Source: Porticoccaceae bacterium UBA4026 (GTDB lineage Bacteria > Pseudomonadota > Gammaproteobacteria > Pseudomonadales > Porticoccaceae). Taken from it: a stretch of 37,885 bases of DNA. The position numbers were made by a program, and so were the translations under genes. Below are positions 16,354 to 24,113 of the stretch, one piece after another (position 1 is the stretch's first letter; each line of letters starts with the position of its first letter). The notes under the pieces are model-generated. The model saw nothing but the letters and a program-made list of their open reading frames with translations. It was not told the DNA's origin and made no database searches. The stretch spans positions 647 to 38,531 of the forward strand of contig DGAQ01000060.1 in the NCBI GenBank assembly GCA_002382445.1, in the 5' to 3' direction.

Positions 16354-17673
16354 TTAAGCCTCTGAGCCTGGCTCAGGATCAGGCTTCACAACGTCATCAT
16401 AGGGAAGCTTTTCTTCCTTAATCTTAGCTTTGGATAACACCAACTCTGTAACTTGGTCTTCCAATACAACAGCTTCCACTGAGCTCAGCAATTCTGGCTT
16501 ACTATAATAGTAGTCCACTACTTCCTTAGGCTGTTCATAGGTGGATGCAATTTCATTGATTCGTTCGCGAACCTTATCATCATCTGGAGCGAGCTCTTCA
16601 ACCTTAACTATTTCAGAAACGATAACACCCAGTGCCGCCCGTCGTTCCGCTTTTTCTTTAAACATGTCGTCAGGAAGCATACTGAGGTCAATCTGCTGTC
16701 CACCACCAAACTGTTGGACCATCTGCTGTTTTAACTGCGTAATTTCATTCGCAACCAATGCGATTGGCAACTCAACCGCATTGAGGTCAAACAATTGATT
16801 CATCACACGATTCTTTACTTTGGTGCGAATAGCATTTCTTAACTCTCGCTCCATATTTGCTTGAACTTCCTCGCGGAATTTTTCTTCGCCGCCATCTTCA
16901 ACACCGAACAACTTAAAAAACTCGTCATCCATCTTTGGCATTTTTTTGGCAGAGACTGAATTAACCTTCACAGCGAACTCAACCGCTGCACCTTTAAGCT
17001 CTTCTGCCTGATAATCATCTGGGAAGCTTAACTTTAGAACTGTTTCATCTCCAGCACCTAGGCCCTCAAGGCCACTTTCAAAGCCAGGAATCATCGAATT
17101 AGAACCCAAAACCAGATTCTGCCCTTCAGCTTTACCGCCATCGAACTCTTCGCCGTCTTTTGTGCCAACGAAGTCAATATTGACCTGATCGCCTTCTTTA
17201 GCTTTCTTTTTTGACGCTTTGAAGCTGGCTTGCTGATTTCGCAACACATCAATCATTTTCTCTACGTCTGCGGCAGTGACATCAGCCGAAGGTCGAGAAA
17301 TTTTAACTTTGCTTAAAGCCTTAAGAGTAACTTCTGGAAACACCTCAAAAATCGCCATGAACTCTAGATCTTGACCTTCTTTGTCGGTCATTTGCTCAAT
17401 TCTTGGTTGCCCGACGGGACGCAGATCTTGCTGCTGAATGGCCTCATAAAAACTAGAATTAACGACCTCGCCAACAACTTCTTGACGAAAGCCCTTACCA
17501 TAATGCTGTTTGACAACTTTCAGCGGCACCTTGCCTTTACGGAAACCTTTGATAGAAACCGTCTTAGTCGCTTTCTGTAACCTAGCTGTCACTTCTTGCT
17601 CGATCCTGTCGGCAGGTACACCAATCTTCAGCTGACGCTCTAGACCTGTGCTCGATTCAATAGACACCTGCAT
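16354..17673 (-). CDS. tig: Trigger factor, ribosome-associated chaperone
   Basis: First chaperone to meet nascent chains at the ribosome exit tunnel. It has 439 residues (E. coli 432). The ribosome-docking signature GFRKGKVP is at 43-50. The FKBP-like prolyl isomerase domain occupies about 150-245, from GDQVNIDFVGTKDGEEFDGG through MIPGFESGLEGLGAGDE. The rest is the helical substrate-cradling domain, ending in an acidic tail (DPEPGSEA). It follows tRNA-Leu by about 30 bases and leads the tig, clpP, clpX series. Confidence 0.96.
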   Translation of the reverse strand: MQVSIESSTGLERQLKIGVPADRIEQEVTARLQKATKTVSIKGFRKGKVPLKVVKQHYGKGFRQEVVGEVVNSSFYEAIQQQDLRPVGQPRIEQMTDKEGQDLEFMAIFEVFPEVTLKALSKVKISRPSADVTAADVEKMIDVLRNQQASFKASKKKAKEGDQVNIDFVGTKDGEEFDGGKAEGQNLVLGSNSMIPGFESGLEGLGAGDETVLKLSFPDDYQAEELKGAAVEFAVKVNSVSAKKMPKMDDEFFKLFGVEDGGEEKFREEVQANMERELRNAIRTKVKNRVMNQLFDLNAVELPIALVANEITQLKQQMVQQFGGGQQIDLSMLPDDMFKEKAERRAALGVIVSEIVKVEELAPDDDKVRERINEIASTYEQPKEVVDYYYSKPELLSSVEAVVLEDQVTELVLSKAKIKEEKLPYDDVVKPDPEPGSEA

Positions 17674-17704
17674 GGAATATCCTCATGGTAAAAACATTTA
17701 AATT

Positions 17705-17789
<85 letters not shown>

Positions 17790-17797
17790 ATAAAAAT

Positions 17798-17827
17798 ATT
17801 CTGATAAAGCACCACTTTCGCAGTCAA
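17798..17827 (-). promoter_or_regulatory. Promoter of tRNA-Leu
   Basis: On the minus strand, TTGACT (17822-17827) and CAGAAT (17798-17803) are 18 bases apart, about 9 bases before the mature tRNA 5' end. Confidence 0.5.
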
Positions 17828-18544
17828 AATAAGGTTGGTAAGACCCTGCCTCATCAGAGGGCGTGAATTTTGCCACAGCACCCCTTGATCGGCAACTAAT
17901 TGTGTCATTAATCACCACCTTTATGCCACAACCAGCAAATATCGCTAATTATCTGCCATTTTGACCCCTTCAATCACCCAATAGGCATAGGATTAAGTAT
18001 TAGATTAACCTTCCAAGGTCAGTTATGGTTCGGTGAGTAATACAGAAGTATTCCGCCCGAATCTAAAGAGATTTTCTGCTTAAAGCCCACTTACTGACAC
18101 TGTTAGCCATTAAAGTTAAGACCCATGACAACCCGGTTACCGGGATGTTTTAGACTGCCTAGAAGCCATAAACTCAATGAGCACTGACTTTTGGCGAGAA
18201 CCTCCAATCATAATCAACGCAGTCGACTCTGCTGAAGCGCCTTGAAAAGATAAACCTTCAGCCCTAGACTCGTTATCCGCGCTGCAATCAGATAAAAATC
18301 CTTGCGCCCTAGTACTGTTTCTTATTGTAGACGTCAACGTCAGGACAGCTATCGCCTCGGGTTAAATTTTGGAGCACTGGCGGCTCAGGATGAAAAACAG
18401 CTCTGCGAATATCTGAGTCACCCGATAGCGTCCTGATCCGCAGCGGAGAGGTCGGGTTAGCGGTGGCTAGAGATTAGGTCTGCGAGTCGCTCGCTTGGTC
18501 TAATGCAGATTTCCATTCGCTGCAATATCTATTATCATAGCAAT
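17828..18544. other. Long gene-free interval between tRNA-Leu and mltB
   Basis: About 700 bases with no reading frame I can assign. The only frame of note (18137-18337, minus, 66 codons) matches no family I recognise. There is no second tRNA, no terminator with a T-run and no inverted-repeat ends of an insertion sequence. The last 150 bases before mltB are visibly richer in G+C, like mltB itself. A breakpoint between the conserved tig block and an acquired or rearranged region probably lies here. Confidence 0.4.
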
Positions 18545-19723
18545 ATGAAAACAGCTGCTGCATTCCTCCTGTTCCTCCTTGTAAGCCCCTCAGCTTTGTC
18601 TCAAGAACAATCGTTTAGCGATTGGGTGACAGATTTGCGTAGCGAAGCCGCCGCGCTTGGCATTAGCGCGGCAACTCTCGAGGCGCTAGATGAACTGGAA
18701 GAGCCACTACCCCGAGTCCTTGAGTTAGATAGCAGCCAGCCTGAATTCGTGCAGACATTTACCCGTTATCTAGGTCTGAGGGTCACTGATCGGCAGGTGG
18801 AGCGTGGTCAGCAATTATTAAGACAGCACGGGGCATTATTAGAAGAGGTGCGCCAACGTTATGGCGTACAGCCACAGTACCTCGTGGCATTCTGGGCGAT
18901 TGAGACTAATTTCGGCAGCAATACAGGGGGCTTTTCGGTGTTACAGGCCCTCGCCACCCTGGCTTATGATCCACGTAGGGCCGAATTTTTCCGTTCACAG
19001 ATACTTACTGCCTTACGGATCATAGATGATGGTCATATTTCAGCGCAGAGCATGAGTGGTTCTTGGGCCGGAGCTATGGGGCAGCTACAATTCATGCCTT
19101 CGATCTTTAGTCAGTATGCTGTGGATGGGGACGGCGATGGCAGAATAGACATCTGGAATAGTCTACCGGATGTCTTCAACTCCGCAGCAAACTTCCTCTC
19201 GGAATCGGGTTGGAAGGGTCATGAGCGTTGGGGTAGAGAAATATTGCTCCCCGCTGACTTTGATTTTGCATTCGCTGGTACCAAATCGCGTAAGTCGCTA
19301 CAGGAATGGCGCGATATGGGTCTATTACAGACTTCGGGCTCTCCGATACCGATAGCAGATATGCAGGCCTCGGTCGTGATTCCAGCGGGTGTTCAAGGCC
19401 CCGCCTTCCTTGTCTATGACAATTTTAGAACCACACGCCTCTACAATCCGCCAATTTTCTACGCGCTGACAGTAGGGCACCTGGCAGATAGATTTGCTGG
19501 TGGAACACCAATACAGCGCATGCCGGAAAACGAGCAGGCGATGAGCATCGCCCAGGTGCAGGAGTTACAGGAATTGCTTAACGGTCTTGGCTTCGATTCA
19601 GGAGATCCAGATGGCCGAGTAGGCAGTCGAACCAGAAGCGCCGTTCGAGCCTATCAAGAACAGCAGGGCTTGCCGATGGATAGCTACGCATCCATCTCTC
19701 TGTTGGAATCTCTGCGTAGCTAA
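18545..19723 (+). CDS. Lytic murein transglycosylase, MltB family, with peptidoglycan-binding domain
   Basis: Soluble periplasmic enzyme that cleaves glycan strands with 1,6-anhydro product formation. From the ATG at 18545 (MKTAAAFLLFLLVSPSALS) it has a signal peptide without a lipobox cysteine, then an SLT_2/MltB catalytic domain with the probable catalytic E120 in FWAIETNFGSNTGG and the family motif SWAGAMGQLQFMPS. A C-terminal PG_binding_1 domain follows (about 335-392). The 392-residue length is typical. The frame extends upstream to 18503, but that part would precede the signal peptide. G+C (about 55% in a hand-counted sample) is clearly above the P450 nearby (about 37%), suggesting a different history. 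Confidence 0.9.
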   Translation: MKTAAAFLLFLLVSPSALSQEQSFSDWVTDLRSEAAALGISAATLEALDELEEPLPRVLELDSSQPEFVQTFTRYLGLRVTDRQVERGQQLLRQHGALLEEVRQRYGVQPQYLVAFWAIETNFGSNTGGFSVLQALATLAYDPRRAEFFRSQILTALRIIDDGHISAQSMSGSWAGAMGQLQFMPSIFSQYAVDGDGDGRIDIWNSLPDVFNSAANFLSESGWKGHERWGREILLPADFDFAFAGTKSRKSLQEWRDMGLLQTSGSPIPIADMQASVVIPAGVQGPAFLVYDNFRTTRLYNPPIFYALTVGHLADRFAGGTPIQRMPENEQAMSIAQVQELQELLNGLGFDSGDPDGRVGSRTRSAVRAYQEQQGLPMDSYASISLLESLRS

Positions 19724-19795
19724 AAATATTAATATTGATTTTATAGGGATTGGCTCTTCCCTTGGTGGGTCTATTTCGAGGGTTCTTCAGATTTT

Positions 19796-20148
19796 ATGAG
19801 CACAGAAACAGACAACACCGCTCTTACGCGCTACCGACGCATGGCTTGGATAACCCTCCAGCAGCTGTTTATTTTTTAATATTAGTTGGCGCCAGGGTGT
19901 GCACAGCCGGTGCCGGTATGGGCTGTCTGGATTGGCCTACTTGTTTTAGTAGTTGGGTCCTACCGACGAGCGAGGCGCAGTTACCAGCAAACTATCAGGA
20001 AATCTACGCAGAGTTGGGTTACTCAGATACGCGATTCAACGTCGTCAAGACTTGGACGGAGTATGCCAATAGACTGGTGGGTGTAAGCATTGGTTTGTTG
20101 ATATTTCTAACGGCTATCTATTCCTGGTCATGTCGAACGCATGGATAA
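19796..20148 (+). pseudogene. ctaA: Remnant of heme A synthase (CtaA/COX15 family), frameshifted and truncated
   Basis: An ATG at 19796 begins MSTETDNTALTRYRRMAWITL, a normal CtaA-like N-terminus, but the frame stops within a few codons. The homology continues in another frame from about 19858: AVYFLILVG, then TAGAGMGCLDWPTC and FNVVKTWTEYANRLVGVSIG, hallmarks of the first half of COX15/CtaA enzymes that convert heme O to heme A. It then ends at 20148, leaving less than half of a protein of usually 330-350 residues. Several stops follow at once, although hydrophobic fragments (LLAPLFVFQ) may be decayed continuation. It is very likely non-functional. Confidence 0.75.
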
Positions 20149-20291
20149 AAAACCGATCATTTCGACTCAAAATTCATAGGATTAGCCGGGTAATTACTGG
20201 CTCCTTTATTTGTATTTCAAACTTAGCCAGACCAATTATTTTATAGCTACCATCGAAATAATTCGAGCGCAGTCAGCTTGGAAACTTACCC

Positions 20292-20903
20292 TTACTCCAT
20301 TATCTGCTGATATCGTTTACGACCTTTTTCCGTGACATTAGTTAGGGCTATGCTATAGAACAGTGAGGCATAGCTCTCAATTTTTTTGCTTTCATCGCCA
20401 TCATAGAATAACTTAGCATCGATGATCCAAGCAGACAGAATCATATTTAAATTTTGTATCACCATCCTATAATTATCGTCTATTTCAGGTTTTAGATAAC
20501 CTTCTTCAATCAAAAACTTTTTTGCCTTATTGAGGATATTTTTTCTAGTGGCTAAATAAGACTTCTCCGTTTGACGGATAAAAGTGAACTGGTTCATGAG
20601 ACTATTTATGTTCAAATATATAAATCTGTATTTCCAAATAACATCAAAGATTTCATTAACTAATTTAAGATAATAAGTTTCCTCAAAAATACGCTGAACA
20701 AGATGGTTCATTGACGCATCAAGCTCTTTTTGCATTTGCGCGTATAAGGTTAAAATGATTTCATCTTTCCTCTTGAAGTGGTAGGTCAAATTACCATAAC
20801 TAATATCCAGTTTTCGACTGACTTCTAAAGCAGATACCTGATCGACACCCGCGTCATTAAAGAGTAGGAGTGCCTGGTGAAGTATTCGGTCTCTTGTCTT
20901 CAT
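20292..20903 (-). CDS. TetR/AcrR-family transcriptional regulator
   Basis: 203-residue one-component regulator. The N-terminal helix-turn-helix is recognisable (RDRILHQALLLFNDAGVDQVSALEVSRKLDISYGNLTYHFKRKDEII in outline, residues 3-49). The C-terminal ligand-binding part is helical and aromatic-rich without a recognisable subfamily. It diverges from the P450 gene across about 100 bases that hold an inverted repeat, the usual TetR arrangement, so it most likely represses the P450 and itself. The ligand is unknown. Confidence 0.85.
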   Translation of the reverse strand: MKTRDRILHQALLLFNDAGVDQVSALEVSRKLDISYGNLTYHFKRKDEIILTLYAQMQKELDASMNHLVQRIFEETYYLKLVNEIFDVIWKYRFIYLNINSLMNQFTFIRQTEKSYLATRKNILNKAKKFLIEEGYLKPEIDDNYRMVIQNLNMILSAWIIDAKLFYDGDESKKIESYASLFYSIALTNVTEKGRKRYQQIME

Positions 20904-20940
20904 AAATTTGTTTTTTAGGATGAGAGTCAGTATTAATTAG

Positions 20941-20967
20941 GTATAGTTAGCTAATTATGCCTATACT
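20941..20967. promoter_or_regulatory. Probable TetR operator and P450 promoter
   Basis: GTATAG (20941-20946) and CTATAC (20961-20966) form an inverted repeat with a 14-base spacer, and TTAGCTAA (20947-20954) is a further small palindrome inside. The right arm overlaps TATACT (20962-20967), a good -10 element for the P450. I see no good -35. Binding there would block transcription. Confidence 0.5.
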
Positions 20968-21006
20968 ATCACCTAAATCAATCATGGTAGCAGGAGTATG
21001 GCGTCG

Positions 21007-22388
21007 ATGTACATTAAGCCTCAAGGCCCAAAAGGCTATCCTTTGATCGGAAGTATCTCAAAGTTAGCGAGCCCTAATCGTTTGGAGTGGCTGCAATCTA
21101 TTACGAATACCTACGGTGATGTCGTTGCTTTTAATCTGTTGAAAAAAAAATTTATCTAATCAATCATCCTGATTTAGTCAAAGATTTGTTAACTCGCAAT
21201 AGCGACAATTATACTAAAAAAACCGTTGGCTTTAAGATTATAAAAGTCGTCTTGGGCGAAAGCACATTCACATCAATGGGTGATGAATGGCGTCGCAAAA
21301 GACTCGCAGTACAACCCTCTTTTCATAAATCAAAAATCGTTAATTTAGCCGCCATTATGACCGACTGCATTGAGGAAATGTTAACTGAATGGGAAACCCT
21401 TTACGATGACGGTCAAACCCTGCAGTTAACCGACGCAATGATGCATGTAACGCTTAAAGTAGTCGTTAAAGCGCTGTTCAGTTCCGCGCTTTCGGACGCC
21501 GACATTCACGCCATAGCCACCGCCTTTACCCCTCTGTTAGAAGCAACCAACCGGCGAGTTTTACTCCCCATCCAGTTTTTACATAAATTGCCACTCTCTA
21601 ATAATAAGAAATATCAGGGCTATATCAAAACGCTGGACGACATAATCTATAGAATCATCAAAGAACGAAAAGCGACGGATGATAAACCCTTGGATTTATT
21701 GCAAATGTTAATTGATGCAACTGATGAGGCAACCGGGTTGCCGTTGACAGATCAAGAATTAAGAAACGAAGCGATGACTATGTTTATTGCAGGCCATGAA
21801 ACAACCGCTAATGCAATGTGCTGGTTATGGACAATTCTCTCTACTCAATCAGAGATTAGAACGAAAATTGAACATGAAGTTGATGAAGTACTCGGCGGCC
21901 GGACACCTGTTGCCGCCGACTTCCCTAACTTACCCTATTGCCTCAAAGCATTTAAAGAAACAATGCGGTTATATCCACCGGTGCCCATTTTACCCCGACA
22001 TGTGGAAAAGGACGCGACTTTAGGCCAGTATCATCTTAAAGGCGGCTCTGACGTCCTGTTTAGTCCGTACCTATTGCATCGACATCCAGACTTCTGGGAT
22101 CAACCCGAGGTGTTTGATCCACATCGATTTGATGAGGCAGCACAACGCCAACGTCACACCTATGCTTACATTCCATTTGGGGGAGGCCCAAGAATTTGTT
22201 TAGGGAATAACTTTGCGTTGATGGAGGCGGTTTTTATTATCGCCATGACCACTCAACGGTTTCAATTAAACCTGCACGCGAATGCAAAAATCGACGCACT
22301 GATCGGCTTAACAACAAGACCAAAATACGGCGTGCCTGTTGTGTTAAAAAGAAGGCAGGCTGCGAAAAAAAACCTATTAACAAAATAA
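21007..22388 (+). pseudogene. Cytochrome P450, reading frame broken in a run of nine A
   Basis: Haem-thiolate monooxygenase of about 460 residues if both frames are joined. Frame one starts at ATG 21007 (MYIKPQGPKGYPLIGSI; AGGAG 10 bases upstream) and hits a stop at 21157. The homology resumes in the -1 frame as IYLINHPDLVKDLL. The switch lies at A9 (21142-21150), where codons AAA AAA AAA would allow slippage. The second part has the I-helix AGHETTA, the ExxR motif KETMRLYPP, and the haem loop FGGGPRICLG with the cysteine ligand. No ferredoxin or reductase gene is adjacent. It could be a true pseudogene, a slippage-expressed gene or a sequencing error. Substrate unknown. Confidence 0.85.
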
Positions 22389-22843
22389 AAACCTACTGAA
22401 ATTAATAGGCTCAAAGAGATACTCAATTACAATCAGGGGCATACACAGCAGCAGGGAGCACTGGCAATCTGGCAGGCAAAGATGTTTCAGGCCAGGGTCA
22501 CCCGCGCAGCCATGGCGGCCTGGTGCGAGAAACGAACAGCTAATGACGAGAGTTTACGCCCACTATGATCTAATTATCACAGAGGCGCTCTGCTGCTAAC
22601 CAGCAATCGCGGTTTTTGGCTTGTACAGACTATGCTTTTATCTTGAATTTCAATTATGCAACGCTAAAAACTGACCAATTTACCTTTATGTTTTACTGCA
22701 CCCTCACTTAATTGAATAGGCCTGAACTTGGGTTCGCGGCAACCGAACATAGCCTGTATTCAAATGACAAACAACTTGCAACCCATTCATAATAAAACGA
22801 TGATTAACCCCTTCGAAATTCAACAGATTAAATCATCAATACT
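22389..22843. other. Gene-free interval between P450 and flavin reductase
   Basis: About 455 bases. A GC-rich patch at about 22435-22600 stands out from AT-rich surroundings and is open for about 42 codons in one frame (containing WQAKMFQARVTRAAMAAW), but has no start and no family I can name. CAGGCC (22488-22493) and GGCCTG (22517-22522) form a small inverted repeat there. It may be a gene remnant. The right half is AT-rich and should hold the flavin reductase promoter. Confidence 0.35.
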
Positions 22844-23356
22844 ATGCCCACCAAAAAGCTGCAAAAAGATACAGTAACATCTACAAATACTACCCCGCTA
22901 CGCAATGCATTAAGCAGTTTTGCTACAGGCGTAACCGTCATTACTACGCTGGGTATAAAAGGGCAAAAAGTCGGAATGACCGCTAATAGTTTTAGTTCCG
23001 TTTCTTTGGACCCAGCATTGGTATTGTGGAGTATTGGTCGCGATTCAAACTGTTTCGATGACTTTATTGCAGCTAAAGCCTTTGCGATTCACATATTGAC
23101 ATCGGACCAACAAAAATTATCTAATCGGTTTGCCAAAACAGGCAGTGATAGATTTGCTGGACTGGACTGCCCAGAGGGAGTGATGGGAATACCACTGCTA
23201 CCCCATTCTAGTGCCTGTTTTCAATGCACCATTGAGCATCAATATGATGGCGGAGATCATGTCATTTTGGTCGGTAAAGTCGTTGCATTTACTGATAATG
23301 GCCATAACCCACTAATTTTTCACCGAGGCGGCTACGCAGGCCTACAGGGCGCGTAA
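22844..23356 (+). CDS. Flavin reductase-like FMN-binding protein
   Basis: 170-residue protein of the flavin reductase (HpaC/RutF-like) split-barrel family. LRNALSSFATGVTVITT near residue 19 and GMTANSFSSVSLDPALVLWSI (from about residue 45) are the flavin-binding signatures, and the C-terminus ends in PLIFHRGGYAGL as in family members. Such proteins reduce FMN/FAD with NAD(P)H for a partner two-component oxygenase, but no partner oxygenase is adjacent. Its 3' end overlaps the convergent isochorismatase remnant by 15 bases. The substrate pathway is unknown. Confidence 0.85.
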   Translation: MPTKKLQKDTVTSTNTTPLRNALSSFATGVTVITTLGIKGQKVGMTANSFSSVSLDPALVLWSIGRDSNCFDDFIAAKAFAIHILTSDQQKLSNRFAKTGSDRFAGLDCPEGVMGIPLLPHSSACFQCTIEHQYDGGDHVILVGKVVAFTDNGHNPLIFHRGGYAGLQGA

Positions 23357-23692
23357 AAAAGTCACTATTTCCTCGACCGACTGCACATCAGCGTACTTGG
23401 CCGCTAAATCAAATAAATTGGCTTCGTGAGCCTCTAAATTTCTGTCGCCCACAGCCTCGCGCGCGATAACTACCTGATAATCATTCTGCACTCCATCCAC
23501 CGCAGAGGCACGCACACAACCACTTGTGGTTAAACCGGTGATAACCAGCGAGTCCACGCCAAGCTTAGTCAATTGACTATCAAGATCGGTCTTATGGAAG
23601 GCGCTGGCCCATTGCTTTTTAATGAGAGGCTCCACAAAGCTTACGTTGACGTAAACGTAATATACATCTAGAATACCCAACATGTTAATCAA
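23342..23692 (-). pseudogene. 5'-truncated isochorismatase-family hydrolase
   Basis: Only the C-terminal half of an isochorismatase-fold amidohydrolase remains (116 residues; complete members have about 180-220). Recognisable parts are IKKQWASAF (catalytic lysine region), LGVDSLVITGLTTSGCVRASAVDG with the nucleophilic cysteine, and EAHEANLFDLAAKYADV. The N-terminal strand with the catalytic aspartate is gone. The first about 18 residues of the open frame (MINMLGILDVYYVYVNVS) are simply the LiuR promoter read backwards. The pattern TTSGCVRA suggests the N-carbamoylsarcosine or maleamate amidohydrolase branch. It is convergent with the flavin reductase. Probably inactive. Confidence 0.75.
23641..23674 (+). 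promoter_or_regulatory. LiuR-type operator overlapping the liu operon promoter
   Basis: TTACGTT (23641-23647) and AACGTAA (23654-23660) form a perfect 7-6-7 inverted repeat. TTGACG (23646-23651) and TAGAAT (23669-23674) are 17 bases apart, a strong vegetative promoter whose -35 lies in the palindrome. The start point would be near 23681, before liuR. Autoregulation by LiuR is the natural reading. Confidence 0.75.
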
Positions 23693-23705
23693 TGTGGGTC
23701 AATCC

Positions 23706-24113
23706 ATGCCAAACCTAGCCATCGCGTCAGCCGAATTCAGTATTACTGATCTGTGTAAGGAGTTCGAAACCACCACTCGCACTGTGCGCCATTATGAAGA
23801 TATCGGTTTGATCAGCCCGGCGCGACGCGGACAAACTCGGGTCTACAGCACTGCAGATCGCACTCGACTTCGGCTGATTCTTAGAGGTAAGCGACTAGGG
23901 TTATCTCTAGAGGATTCACGTCAAATAATCGATATGTATGAGCCTGGTAAAACCAACATAGAACAGCTCAATAGCCTAATTGGCGCAATCCGTCAGCAAC
24001 GAACTCAGCTCAACCAGCAGCTTGAGGACATTAAGAACCTGTTGGGCGACTTAAGTAAAGCCGAAACTGATTGTCTCAAAGCACTTAATTCCAACGGTAA
24101 AACTGACTTATGA
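23706..24113 (+). CDS. liuR: MerR-family regulator of leucine/isovalerate catabolism, LiuR
   Basis: From the ATG at 23706 the protein has 135 residues. A winged helix-turn-helix of MerR type (FSITDLCKEFETTTRTVRHYEDIGLISP, in outline) is followed by RRGQTRVYSTADRTRLRLI and a C-terminal coiled coil with no cysteine effector pair. This fits the LiuR group, which controls branched-chain amino acid catabolism in proteobacteria. An upstream in-frame ATG at 23682 coincides with the predicted transcription start, so 23706 is preferred. It overlaps liuA by 4 bases (ATGA) and lies behind the palindromic promoter, making it the first gene of the operon. Confidence 0.88.
   Translation: MPNLAIASAEFSITDLCKEFETTTRTVRHYEDIGLISPARRGQTRVYSTADRTRLRLILRGKRLGLSLEDSRQIIDMYEPGKTNIEQLNSLIGAIRQQRTQLNQQLEDIKNLLGDLSKAETDCLKALNSNGKTDL

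Noticed and set aside
18137..18337. Minus-strand frame of 66 codons
   Set aside because: No recognisable family, no good ribosome-binding site, and it lies in an interval without other coding signals. Too weak to call.
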